DNA of 64,000 bases from Hymenobacter terrestris (lineage in GTDB: Bacteria; Bacteroidota; Bacteroidia; Cytophagales; Hymenobacteraceae): assembly GCF_013377905.1 (NCBI RefSeq), contig NZ_JABKAV010000004.1:62001-126000 (forward strand). The letters are read 5' to 3'. Within the stretch, counting starts at the first letter, position 1, and each line of letters starts with the position of its first letter. Position numbers and translations under genes: made by a program. Positions 55,024 through 63,157 of this stretch are shown here, one piece after another. A model generated the notes under the pieces. It was not told the origin of the DNA and did no database searches. It worked only from the letters and a program-made list of their open reading frames with translations.

Positions 55024-55162
55024 ATAAAAGGAAAAGAAAGGGTGGCTTGAATGGCAGACCAACGAAGCACAAGTGCTTTTTGTTGGATAGCGCGAAATAT
55101 TTTCCTCGGTGAATTGCACTTTTTTCCCGTCGAAGGCCTTAGCAAGCCCAGCTACACCGTTG

Positions 55163-55170
55163 TAATTTTG
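55163..55170 (+). promoter_or_regulatory. -7 box immediately before the gene at 55176
   Basis: TAATTTTG fully matches TAnnTTTG and ends 5 bases before the ATG. With the usual 4-9 base offset, transcription would start at or next to the start codon, implying a leaderless mRNA. No -33 TTTG is clear. Confidence 0.5.
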
Positions 55171-55175
55171 CTTCC

Positions 55176-55796
55176 ATGAATTACTGTTTTTCGTCTTCTG
55201 CTCTGCGTGTATCTGGGCGCATTTTTCTGGTATTGCTGCTGTGCTTTGCCGGTTTAGGCCAGCATGCCCAGGCCCAGCATACGGGTCCGATCAACTTGGC
55301 CCCCTACGATCAGGAACGTGGTTTGAACGGGCCGCAGAAAAACTTCTACTTTTCCCTGAGTAACAACCCAACTGAGGGCAGCTACCAGAACGCGGGCTTC
55401 TTTGGCCAGCGGCTGCGCCCTTACTTGGCGGGCGAGCCCGATGCACTGGCTGCACTTGGCCGCTACCGTCGTCAGAAGATGCTGTTTCTGGCCGAACGGG
55501 CAGTATTTGTGGGCGCGGTAGGCTTGTACGGCCAGCAGGTGCTTTCGGCCCCCGACCGGCAACAGTACTTCAACAACACCCAAAAAGTGGCACTCGGGGT
55601 GGCAGCGGCCAGCCTACTCACCAATATTTTTGTTTCGCGCAATACCAACACTCACTTCCAGCGCGCAGTGGCGGCCCACAATGTTGGACCCACCGCCCGT
55701 CGCACCGGTCTGTTGCGGCAGTTGCAACCCACTGGTGTAGGTGTGGCGGCCAGCGCTACTGGCCGGCCCCTGCTGGCCCTGCGCTGGAGTCTGTAA
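55176..55796 (+). CDS. Secreted or outer-membrane protein of unknown function
   Basis: 206 residues with a signal peptide (about 1-33; IFLVLLLCFAGLGQHAQAQ). The mature part has a short Gly/Tyr-rich start (PQKNFYFSLSNNPTEGSYQN) and two weakly hydrophobic stretches at about 105-115 and 138-153. The end ASATGRPLLALRWSL finishes in alternating hydrophobic residues, as in outer-membrane proteins. I do not recognise the family. It is divergent from the DUF4397 gene. Confidence 0.6.
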   Translation: MNYCFSSSALRVSGRIFLVLLLCFAGLGQHAQAQHTGPINLAPYDQERGLNGPQKNFYFSLSNNPTEGSYQNAGFFGQRLRPYLAGEPDALAALGRYRRQKMLFLAERAVFVGAVGLYGQQVLSAPDRQQYFNNTQKVALGVAAASLLTNIFVSRNTNTHFQRAVAAHNVGPTARRTGLLRQLQPTGVGVAASATGRPLLALRWSL

Positions 55797-55908
55797 TACA
55801 CAGGCGCTGCGTTGTGGGCGCTGCAAACGTGTCTGCAGCATGAGAGCCGTGGCTGTCCGGCAGCTTACAGTCCCGGGGCTTGCCGCTTATAAGAAGTAGC
55901 TTCGCACC

Positions 55909-57117
55909 ATGGAATACCCGCTGCCCGCGGCGGCTCGCCAGTATGTGGCCGAGCACCTGCACGACGACCCCGCCCAACTGGCCCTGCAGGCCCGCCGTCA
56001 TCCTAACCTCCCGGTTCCCGAGTTGGTACGCCAGATTCAGGCCCGCCAGAAAGCCCGCCTTAAGCTCCCCACCTGGGCCGCCAACCCCGACCTAGTTTTT
56101 CCGCCTGCCCTTTCGGTCGAGCAGGCTTCTTCCGACCGCACAGCTACCTTTAAAGCTGAGCTGGTGCGCGGAGCCGAGCGCCTGGCCGACCTGACCGGTG
56201 GCTTTGGCGTCGACTCGGCCCACTTTGCCGCTACTGTGGGCGAGGTGCATTACGTGGAGCGTAACGCCGCGCTGGCCGATGTGGTGCGCCATAACCTGGC
56301 CCAGTTGGGCATAGAGAACGTGCAGTGCCACGCCACCGACGCCACCCACTTTCTGCGCGATTCGGCCGATACCTACGACTGGATTTACCTCGACCCGGCC
56401 CGGCGCGACACGGCCGCCAAGAAGATTTTCCGCCTCCAAGACTGCGAGCCCGACGTATTGCGCCTGCTGCCGCTACTGTTGCGTAAAAGCCCGCGCATCC
56501 TGCTCAAAACCTCGCCCATGCTCGACATTGAGCAGGCCCTGCGGGAATTGGGCCACGTGCGGCGGCTCTGGATAATAGCTGTGGATAATGAGTGCAAGGA
56601 AGTCCTGTATGAGTTGGGCGAGGAGGCCGCCGTGGACCCGGAGCGCTACACCGTGAACCTGCGCCGCGACGGTACCCGGCAGGAGTTTCGCCTTAACCGG
56701 GCCCGGGAGGCCCGCGCCATTGCCCGCTACGCCGAGCCCCGGCAGTTCCTCTACGAGCCCAACGTGGCCGTACTCAAGGCGGGGGCTTTCAAGAGTGTCG
56801 GCACGGCTTTCGAGTTGCTGAAGCTGCACCAGCACAGCCACCTCTATACCTCCGACACGCTACACGCCGAGTTTCCCGGCCGCACCTTCCGCATTCTGGC
56901 CGTGGAGAAGTACGATGCCCAGACCCTTCGCGCCTACCTTGGCCCGGCCGTGCGCGCCCACGTCACCACCCGCAACTTCCCCGATTCGGTGGCCGAATTC
57001 CGCCACCGCACCGGCATCCGCGAGGGCGGCGAACTGTATCTGTTTGCCACCACCAGCCACGAAGGCAAGCTCATGGTACTGGTCTGCGAATCGTTAATGG
57101 CACCGGTACAAGGCTAA
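55909..57117 (+). CDS. Class I SAM-dependent methyltransferase with THUMP-like C-terminus
   Basis: 402 residues. N-terminal PG_1098-like region (1-70), Rossmann methyltransferase with DLTGGFGVDSAHFAA at 94-108, VERNAALADVVRHNLAQLGI, and LDPARRD at 161-167 (the family's catalytic-site motif), then a THUMP-like C-terminal domain (about 250-395). By family it may modify RNA or protein; the target is unknown. It ends one base before the convergent glycosylase gene. Confidence 0.85.
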   Translation: MEYPLPAAARQYVAEHLHDDPAQLALQARRHPNLPVPELVRQIQARQKARLKLPTWAANPDLVFPPALSVEQASSDRTATFKAELVRGAERLADLTGGFGVDSAHFAATVGEVHYVERNAALADVVRHNLAQLGIENVQCHATDATHFLRDSADTYDWIYLDPARRDTAAKKIFRLQDCEPDVLRLLPLLLRKSPRILLKTSPMLDIEQALRELGHVRRLWIIAVDNECKEVLYELGEEAAVDPERYTVNLRRDGTRQEFRLNRAREARAIARYAEPRQFLYEPNVAVLKAGAFKSVGTAFELLKLHQHSHLYTSDTLHAEFPGRTFRILAVEKYDAQTLRAYLGPAVRAHVTTRNFPDSVAEFRHRTGIREGGELYLFATTSHEGKLMVLVCESLMAPVQG

Positions 57118-57118
57118 A

Positions 57119-57700
57119 TCACAGGTTCAGTTGAAAGTTCCAGGGAAGGCTGGCGGCCACAGTACCGGCATACTCCAGGCCGATGCGTGGGCCGGCGAGG
57201 ACGTAGTCGGCGGGAAGGATTTCGCCGTGGTCTTCGATCCAGAGCAAGTCGCTTTGCAAGTCGGTGCCGGTGAGAGCGGGCGTGAGGCCCAGCGCCTGCG
57301 TGAGCATACCAGGGCCGGTCGTAAGGCGGTTGGGCTTAATAGAAGCGCCCCGACGCTCCTGCATCACGTCGAGGCCTACGAGTGGCTCGATGGCGCGGAG
57401 CAGCACGGTATCGGTTTTGCCGGCTTCGTTGGTGCAGATATTGAACAGCGTGTGACGCTGGTACACTTTATACAGATAGGCCTGGCCACCTGGCTCGCGC
57501 AGGGCCTGGCTGGCCGAGCTAAGACGCTTCAGGTGCATCGTCAGCGAGTCGTCGCCGAGGTGCGAGTAGGCCTCGGTTTCGATGATGCGGCCGCCGGTGA
57601 GCTGGCCCTCAACCCGCGAGAAAACGTGTTTACCGAGCAACTCGCGGGCAATCTGCACCGGGTCGGGGCGGCGGTAGAACTCGGGCGGCAGTTTTTGCAT
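57119..57700 (-). CDS. DNA-3-methyladenine glycosylase (AAG/MPG family)
   Basis: 193 residues. Family motifs: ARELLGKHVFSRVEGQLTGG, RIIETEAYSHLGDDSLTMHL with the catalytic Glu, GGQAYLYKVYQRHTLFNICT, VLLRAIEPLVGLDVM, and LTTGPGMLTQALGL. It removes alkylated bases from DNA. The TYGMH-like step is diverged (KVYQRHTLFN) but the catalytic block is intact. It is a stand-alone gene; a 46-base-arm inverted repeat lies upstream of it. Confidence 0.9.
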   Translation of the reverse strand: MQKLPPEFYRRPDPVQIARELLGKHVFSRVEGQLTGGRIIETEAYSHLGDDSLTMHLKRLSSASQALREPGGQAYLYKVYQRHTLFNICTNEAGKTDTVLLRAIEPLVGLDVMQERRGASIKPNRLTTGPGMLTQALGLTPALTGTDLQSDLLWIEDHGEILPADYVLAGPRIGLEYAGTVAASLPWNFQLNL

Positions 57701-57752
57701 GGAGGGGAAGTAGTGAGTAGTGTTTGAGGTACGAGAATCAGAGCTAAACAGA

Positions 57753-57871
57753 ACGTCATTCTGAGCGAAGCGGAGCGTAGTCGAAGAATCTCTACTGCAG
57801 CGGTAACCCAGACGCCTACAACGAAGCAGTAGAGATTCTTCGACTACGCTCCGCTTCGCTCAGAATGACGT
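57753..57871. repeat. Large perfect inverted repeat (REP-like)
   Basis: Arms 57753-57798 and 57826-57871 are perfect complements over 46 bases with a 27-base loop. The arm begins ACGTCATTCTGAGCGAAGCG. It resembles arms of 25695-25800 (TCGTGCAGAGCGTAGCGAAG). It lies between the divergent glycosylase gene and the B12 promoter. It is too long for a simple terminator and is probably a dispersed repeat. Confidence 0.9.
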
Positions 57872-57922
57872 CCCCGTATTTGCCTCTCGGCTCTTCATGC
57901 GTACTTCTAAGAATTCCCCGCC

Positions 57923-57930
57923 TATCTTTG
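57923..57930 (+). promoter_or_regulatory. -7 box for the B12 riboswitch transcript
   Basis: TATCTTTG fully matches TAnnTTTG, and the riboswitch begins about 7 bases downstream. No clear -33 TTTG is visible. Confidence 0.6.
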
Positions 57931-57936
57931 TAACCG

Positions 57937-58140
57937 TAAAGGTGGCCGGACCCCGATTGGGGGGCGAGGCTGAAAAGGGAATCCGGTTCAAAACCGGAGC
58001 TGTCCCCGCAACTGTACGCTTCACGAGTCGGCGCGTCATCACCGGCCACTGTTTCGGCAGCTGTCTGTTTTCATGTTGAGAACAGGCGGCAGAAATGGGA
58101 AGGCGACGCGCCAGGAGCAAGCCAGGAGACCTGCCTTTGC
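57937..58140 (+). promoter_or_regulatory. Cobalamin (adenosylcobalamin-type) riboswitch
   Basis: Conserved elements are in order: AAGGTGGCCGG start, CTGAAAAGGGAATCCGGT, the GAGCTGTCCCCGCAACTGTA core at 57998-58016, GGCCACTG, GGAAGGCG at 58098-58105, and the B12 box AGCCAGGAGACCTGCC at 58120-58135. It lies 170 bases upstream of the TonB receptor reading frame. No strong terminator is seen after it, so control may be translational or by another mechanism. Confidence 0.95.
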
Positions 58141-58306
58141 ATTTCCCCATGTTCAGCGCCTGCGGAGGAAGGGCGGAGAATGAATTCAGTAGCGGCCTTT
58201 CGGGGACGCAGCGTACCCTTCTGTTTTCGGACTCGACTTCGGTCGGTTGGTGTCTTTGGCATAAACCCCATGAAGTTTTGAACTGAATTTTTCGGTCACG
58301 AAAATT

Positions 58307-60277
58307 TTGGTTCTCCAGACGCTTTTACCCGGACGGCTTGCCGCCCAACTCGTATTGCTCGGCGGCTTCGGCCTGCTGGCTGGTGCGGTGCTACCCGTTG
58401 CGGCCCAGACCCCAACCAATACGCTGCGAAGCCAGCAACTGCCGGCCGTACGGGTGGCGGGGTTGCGGCCGACGCGCTTTGCCGTGGGCAGCCGCCAACT
58501 GGTGCTCGATTCGGTGGCCCTGAACAACTACCGCAGCGGCACGGTGGCCGATGCGCTGGGGGCCCGGACTGCCATTTACCTGAAGAACTACGGACCGGGC
58601 CAGCTGTCCTCTATAGCATTGCGGGGCACATCGGCCCGCCATACGGCCGTGCTCTGGAACGGCTTCAATATCAACCTGCCGTCGTTGGGTGAGGCCGATT
58701 TTGCCCTGCTGCCCGTGAATGGCACGACCCAAGTAGAGGTGCAGCCGGGGCCGGCAGGTGCTACGTACGGCAATGGGGCAGTGGGCGGCACATTGCGGCT
58801 CAGCGCCGCTGCCAACAGTCCGGCCGACTGGGGCCGGGGCTGGCATGGCACTGCGCAGGGCGACTACGGCAGCTTCGGGCTGGGCGCGGGCTTGGCTAAG
58901 GCCGGTTTCAGCAACGAGAAAGTGGCTCTGCGCACCAGCTTCAATTACCGCCGCGCCGATAACGACTTTCCTTTTTACATAGGTGAAGGCCGCAGCCGGG
59001 TGCAGCAGCGCCAGAAAAATGCGGCCTTCCGGCAGGCCAGCTTCACCCAGGATGCTACGTTGCGGCTGGGCCAGCGCGGGGAGCTGAGCGCTGCCGTTTG
59101 GCTTACCGATGCCGGCCGTCAGATTCAGCCTGGCATCGGCACCAACAATACCAACGCCCAGGAGCGCGACCAGAGCCGCCGCCTGATGGCCAGCTACCGC
59201 CGCGTGAGTACCCGCCGCGAGTGGACCGTGCGCACTGCCTGGTTCGAGGACGTCATCAACTACCGCGACGACTTGAGCGGCCTCAGCGAATCGACGGTAC
59301 GCACCAGCCAGGCCCAGGCCGAGCACACCTGGCGACTGGCACCCAACGCCTCAGTGCGGCTGGGGGGCGAGGCCCAGCACTTCGCGGCCCAAGTGGATGG
59401 CTATGGCGCGGCCCCGCGCACCGAAAACCGCTACTCGGGCTTCCTGCTGCTGCGCTACGACCCGCGGCCCCGGCTGCAACTCTCGCTGAACCTGCGGCAG
59501 GCAGTGCTGCCGGGTCAGCCGCCGCCCCTCACCCCCACCGCCGGGGCCGAGTGGCTGGCGCTAGCCGCCGGCCGACACGCGCTTAGCCTAAAAGGCAACG
59601 CCTCACGCAGCTACCGCGCCCCCACCCTCAACGAGCGGTACTGGCGGCCCGGCGGCAACCCCAACCTGCTGCCTGAGGAAAGCTTTGGCTACGAAGCCGG
59701 ACTGGCTTACACTTACAAAACCACCGTCCTGACGCTGCAAAACGAGTTGACCGCCTACCGGCAGTTAGTAGATAACTGGGTGCAATGGACGCCGGGCGAT
59801 TCGTATTGGTCGCCGCGCAACCTGCGGCAGGTGCGGGCTCAGGGCCTGGAGGCCAGCAGCACGCTGGGCTGGCAGCCGGGCGCGTATCGGCTCACGGCAC
59901 GGGGTTCCTACGCTTTCACCAGCACCGAGAAAACCCAGGGTGCGGCCGCCGACGCCGACCCGGTGGGCCGGCAGCTGCCCTTTGTGCCCCGGCATACGGT
60001 GGCCCTCAGCACCGACCACGGTTGGCGGGGCTGGCAGCTGGGCACCACGCTCACTTACACCGGCTACCGCTACACCGACGCTTCGGCCACCGATTTTCTG
60101 CCCGGCTACCTGCTGCTGAACGCCTCGGTGGGCCGTACGCTGGCCGTAGCGCCCGCTTGGCAGCTACTAGTGCTGGCCCAGGGCTTCAACCTAACCAACA
60201 ACACCTACCAGAACTACCAGAACCGCGCCCTGCCCGGCCGCAACGCCAGCCTCAGCCTGCGCCTGTTGTGGCGCTGA
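58307..60277 (+). CDS. TonB-dependent receptor, BtuB-like
   Basis: 656 residues, similar in length to BtuB and shorter than SusC-type receptors. Signal peptide about 1-33 (LVLLGGFGLLAGAVLPVAAQ). Plug domain about 45-170 with VADALGARTAIYLKNYGPGQ, LSSIALRGTSARHTAVLWNG and GPAGATYGNGAVGGTLRL. A 22-strand barrel follows, ending in LSLRLLW. The start is uncertain: the only canonical codon in the frame is TTG 58307, just after the open frame begins at 58274. A cobalamin riboswitch upstream indicates vitamin B12 or another corrinoid as the substrate. A neighbouring lipoprotein is a likely surface partner. Confidence 0.85.
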   Translation: MVLQTLLPGRLAAQLVLLGGFGLLAGAVLPVAAQTPTNTLRSQQLPAVRVAGLRPTRFAVGSRQLVLDSVALNNYRSGTVADALGARTAIYLKNYGPGQLSSIALRGTSARHTAVLWNGFNINLPSLGEADFALLPVNGTTQVEVQPGPAGATYGNGAVGGTLRLSAAANSPADWGRGWHGTAQGDYGSFGLGAGLAKAGFSNEKVALRTSFNYRRADNDFPFYIGEGRSRVQQRQKNAAFRQASFTQDATLRLGQRGELSAAVWLTDAGRQIQPGIGTNNTNAQERDQSRRLMASYRRVSTRREWTVRTAWFEDVINYRDDLSGLSESTVRTSQAQAEHTWRLAPNASVRLGGEAQHFAAQVDGYGAAPRTENRYSGFLLLRYDPRPRLQLSLNLRQAVLPGQPPPLTPTAGAEWLALAAGRHALSLKGNASRSYRAPTLNERYWRPGGNPNLLPEESFGYEAGLAYTYKTTVLTLQNELTAYRQLVDNWVQWTPGDSYWSPRNLRQVRAQGLEASSTLGWQPGAYRLTARGSYAFTSTEKTQGAAADADPVGRQLPFVPRHTVALSTDHGWRGWQLGTTLTYTGYRYTDASATDFLPGYLLLNASVGRTLAVAPAWQLLVLAQGFNLTNNTYQNYQNRALPGRNASLSLRLLWR

Positions 60278-60389
60278 TTTTAGTGGTAGGTGATGAGTTG
60301 GTTATGCCTGCTAATTACTAACTGCAACCGCGCATTGCGAACAACTGCACACAAATAATTCACCCCCCAATCCATATTCTTCTTTCCAA

Positions 60390-61484
60390 ATGAAACCATT
60401 TATTGCCTTTACCAGCCTGACAGGCCGGCTGCTGCTGGGTAGCGCCGCCGCGCTTACGCTACTGGCCTGCGACCCCGACAATGACCCCAACCCCGGGGCG
60501 GCGCCTGTAGTTACGAACTCGGTGTTCGTGATAAACGAGGGCAACTTTGGCCGCTCCAATGCCGACATTAGCTTGTTCAGCAAGGCCAGCAACTCGGTTA
60601 TCAATAGGTCCTTGTTCGCCTCTGCCACTAACGCTACCCTCGGCGACGTCGCTCAGAGCATGGCCGTGCGCGACAGCCTAGGCTACATCGTCGTCAACAA
60701 CAGCAACAAGCTAGAGGTAGTGTCGCTGGCCAAATTCCGTTCGAAGGCGACTATCAAGGACCTGATGCTGCCGCGCTACTTCGTGGCCGCTTCGTCGGAC
60801 AAAGGCTATGTAACCGAAACCGTGTCGTACACCGCTGCCAACGGCCGGGTATCGGTTATCGACCTGAAAGCGAACCGGGTAGTTAAGACCATTGAGGTAG
60901 GCAGCCAGCCCGAGCGGCTGGCTGTGGTGGGCTCACGCCTCTACGTAACCAATAGCGGCGGCAATACCGTTACCGTCATCAATACCAACACCGATGTGGT
61001 AGAAGGAACCATTACGGTGGGCGACGGCCCTAACAGTGTGGTGGCCGACCGCGACGGAGCCGTGTGGGTATTGAGCGGAGGCCAGGTAGCCTACAATCCT
61101 GATTTCTCCATCGACTACAGCCGCACTACCAAGGGGAGCCTTGCGCGAATTGTGCCCGGCCAGCTCATGGCCACAACGCGCGAAGTACCCTCAAACCTGA
61201 GCGCGCCGGGCCGCCTGACAATCAACGGCAGCCTCGACCAGCTTTATTATACCTATTTAGGCGGCGTGTACACGCTCGGCATCAACGAGGCAACGCTGCC
61301 CACTACCCCATTAATCAAGCGCGGCAGCTTCTATGGCCTGGGCGTGGATCCGCAGGATGGCACGATTTACGGTGGGCTGGCCTCGTTTACGGCGGCCGAT
61401 AAGGTGATTCGCTTTAGAAACACCGGTGCTGCCATCGACTCGTTCACGGTGCTGGCCGGTCCTAACGGCTTCGTATTTTATTAA
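60390..61484 (+). CDS. Beta-propeller surface lipoprotein, BtuG-like
   Basis: 364 residues with a lipobox (LTLLACDPD, C27). Residues about 40-364 form a YVTN/NHL-type propeller: NSVFVINEGNFGRSNADISL, repeated RVSVIDLKANRVVKTIEVGS, QPERLAVVGSRLYVTNSGGN, TVTVINTNTDVVEGTITVGD, GPNSVVADRDGAVWVLSG. In Bacteroides, the lipoprotein BtuG is a B12-binding beta-propeller that pairs with BtuB. This gene lies 112 bases after a B12-riboswitch-controlled BtuB-like receptor. The role is strongly suggested by context, and the family match is by fold pattern only. Confidence 0.72.
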   Translation: MKPFIAFTSLTGRLLLGSAAALTLLACDPDNDPNPGAAPVVTNSVFVINEGNFGRSNADISLFSKASNSVINRSLFASATNATLGDVAQSMAVRDSLGYIVVNNSNKLEVVSLAKFRSKATIKDLMLPRYFVAASSDKGYVTETVSYTAANGRVSVIDLKANRVVKTIEVGSQPERLAVVGSRLYVTNSGGNTVTVINTNTDVVEGTITVGDGPNSVVADRDGAVWVLSGGQVAYNPDFSIDYSRTTKGSLARIVPGQLMATTREVPSNLSAPGRLTINGSLDQLYYTYLGGVYTLGINEATLPTTPLIKRGSFYGLGVDPQDGTIYGGLASFTAADKVIRFRNTGAAIDSFTVLAGPNGFVFY

Positions 61485-61534
61485 GCTTTACAGGTAGCCA
61501 CCGGCTCTGAAACCGGCTGCTATTGACATAAAAC

Positions 61535-61577
61535 AAGGCCCCGCATTCTTAGTGAGTGCGGGGCCTTACATTTTTTA
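61535..61577 (+). terminator. Terminator after the B12 locus
   Basis: AAGGCCCCGCA pairs with TGCGGGGCCTT (61535-61545 with 61557-61567), an 11-base stem, followed by ACATTTTTTAC. It ends the btuB-btuG-like transcript 50 bases after the stop. Confidence 0.9.
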
Positions 61578-61634
61578 CTTGGCAGGAGCGCTAAACAAAA
61601 GCGCTGGCGTGCTACTTTGGTGTCAGTCTGCGAC

Positions 61635-61904
61635 TTAGTCGGCCAGTCCGTCGCGGTTGCGGTCGTGGTTATTGCCAGCTTTCTCGTACTGGTCTCTGAC
61701 GGTTGTCCGATTGGCATCGGGCTGCATACCCGAGGCTGCCGAGTCGGCTCCTTGGTTGCTGGGCCGGAGAGCTTCGGGGTCCATCTTTTTGTCGCCGCCA
61801 ATCTCAACATTAGTGGCACCTTCTTCGCTGCCGGTGCTGCAGGCTGCGAGAGAACCAGTAAGTAGCAGGATGGCTGCCAGGGGGCGGAGTAGGGCAATTT
61901 TCAT
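61635..61904 (-). CDS. Small lipoprotein with an EF-hand-like tail
   Basis: 89 residues. Signal peptide and lipobox LLTGSLAAC with C22, then a low-complexity acidic region (SEEGATNVEIGGDKKMDPEA). The last residues NNHDRNRDGLAD resemble a calcium-binding DxNxDGxxD loop. Function is unknown; no homologue family is recalled. It is alone on the minus strand, convergent with the B12 locus. Confidence 0.6.
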   Translation of the reverse strand: MKIALLRPLAAILLLTGSLAACSTGSEEGATNVEIGGDKKMDPEALRPSNQGADSAASGMQPDANRTTVRDQYEKAGNNHDRNRDGLAD

Positions 61905-62118
61905 GAAAGAATGAATAGAGTGTGGCAGTTCAGAAGCGTAAAGTAACTAGCTGTACGGCTGACTGCCCACCTAGTTCTTATGTATGCGCTTTCGAAGCGC
62001 TGGATACCTGAGGCAACCGGCACGCTTCTTTTGTTTCCTTACCTAACATTACCTTATAATGGTCCGTTTTCAATTCGTCTTCCATTTGCTCTCGTAGCTA
62101 CCATGCAGGGCAGCACCT

Positions 62119-62126
62119 TATATTTG
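62119..62126 (+). promoter_or_regulatory. -7 box for the membrane protein-HMA/AraC pair
   Basis: TATATTTG fully matches TAnnTTTG, 22 bases before the ATG at 62149. The closest TTTG is 30 bases upstream, longer than usual. Confidence 0.5.
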
Positions 62127-62148
62127 CGCCCTTCACGTACGTAGAGCT

Positions 62149-62502
62149 ATGCCCCAATCTGCCAGCTTTTTTTCTCAGCTGCGTCCGTTGTTTCGACAGA
62201 TGGCCCTGCTGGCCATAATCAGCGTTGTCCTGTCACTGGCCCTGATTCTGTACCTATACGGAACTCAGGATCAATTTCTGATTCGACTATTTGGGGCCTT
62301 TTTCGTATTTTTCTGGCTGTTGGCCATTACCTTTTTGGCCGCAGTTCCGTTTGTAAGTTGGGCGGCAGCCAACTGGTTTGGTCCGGCCTGGGCAGAAGCC
62401 CCAGCTGGCCCCAGCCGGCGTAAAAAGTCTGCCGCCGCCGTTTCCCGTACTCCTGCGCGTGCTGTCGCACGGCCGAAACCCTCCAACCGCAACCATCCGT
62501 GA
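62149..62502 (+). CDS. Small two-helix membrane protein, unknown function
   Basis: 117 residues with two hydrophobic segments at about 18-38 (MALLAIISVVLSLALILYLY) and 46-73 (FGAFFVFFWLLAITFLAAVP), then a basic Ala/Pro/Arg tail (SRRKKSAAAVSRTPARAVAR). The family is not recognised. Its stop overlaps the start of the regulator gene (GTGA), so the two are translationally coupled. The basic tail faces the cytoplasm if the first helix enters with its N-terminus inside. Confidence 0.6.
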   Translation: MPQSASFFSQLRPLFRQMALLAIISVVLSLALILYLYGTQDQFLIRLFGAFFVFFWLLAITFLAAVPFVSWAAANWFGPAWAEAPAGPSRRKKSAAAVSRTPARAVARPKPSNRNHP

Positions 62503-63071
62503 AAACTAATCTGCTCCACATTAAAAACATGGTTTGCCCGCGCTGCATTGAGGCAGTGCGCACCCTTTTCGAACAGGCCGGCTACACGCCTACCGACGTA
62601 ACACTCGGTCAGGTTCAGCTGGATGAAAATACGCCCGTTGATCCCAGCGCCGTGGCTCCGCTGCTGCGCGAGGCCGGCTTCGACGTAATTATGGGCCGCG
62701 CCGACCAGCTTACCGAACAGATTAAATCTGCGCTGATTGAGTACTTGGAGCACCTGCGCACCGCCCGCATGCCCTTAACTACTTCGGCGTTCCTCACCGA
62801 CCGGTTTGCGGCCACTTACTCGCACTTGAGCAAGGTGTTTTCGCGCACCGCCAACCTCACCATCGAGAAATACTTGATTCGGATGAAGATTGAGCGGGTA
62901 AAGGAGATGCTGAGTTACAACGAGATGACGCTGAGTGAAATAGCTGAAAAAATGCGCTACAGTTCGGGCCAACACCTGAGCAACCAGTTCCGCCAGGTTA
63001 CCGGCCGTTCGGTGAGCGAATTCCGCCGCGACTTACTACCACGCCGCCTCTCACTCGACCAGTTGGGCTAG
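62499..63071 (+). CDS. AraC-type transcription regulator with N-terminal HMA-like domain
   Basis: 190 residues starting at GTG 62499. Residues 5-66 look like a heavy-metal-associated domain: HIKNMVCPRCIEAVRTLFEQ with C13 and C16, then VTLGQVQLDENTPVDPSAV. Residues about 90-185 form an AraC helix-turn-helix pair: TDRFAATYSHLSKVFSR, IEKYLIRMKIERVKEMLSYN, EMTLSEIAEKMRYSSGQHLS, NQFRQVTGRSVSEFRRDLL. Similar short fusion regulators occur in Bacteroidota. Which metal or ligand it senses is not established. Confidence 0.85.
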   Translation: MKTNLLHIKNMVCPRCIEAVRTLFEQAGYTPTDVTLGQVQLDENTPVDPSAVAPLLREAGFDVIMGRADQLTEQIKSALIEYLEHLRTARMPLTTSAFLTDRFAATYSHLSKVFSRTANLTIEKYLIRMKIERVKEMLSYNEMTLSEIAEKMRYSSGQHLSNQFRQVTGRSVSEFRRDLLPRRLSLDQLG

Positions 63072-63087
63072 ATAGCTAGACGAAGAG

Positions 63088-63153
63088 AAAAAGTCAAAAG
63101 CCATTTAATTGGCCCTAAGAGGTTTGTTAAGTGGCTTTTGCTTTTGACCTTTT
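63088..63153. terminator. Imperfect bidirectional hairpin between convergent genes
   Basis: AAAAGTCAAAAGCCATTTAA (starting at 63089) is complementary, with a bulge, to TTAAGTGGCTTTTGCTTTTG then ACCTTTT (ending about 63153). It lies between the HMA/AraC gene and the convergent gene at 63158. Confidence 0.6.
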
Positions 63154-63157
63154 CCGC

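Noticed and set aside
57816-58271. Small minus-strand open reading frames overlapping the B12 region
   Set aside because: They lie in the inverted repeat or on the antisense strand of the riboswitch and have no known domain.
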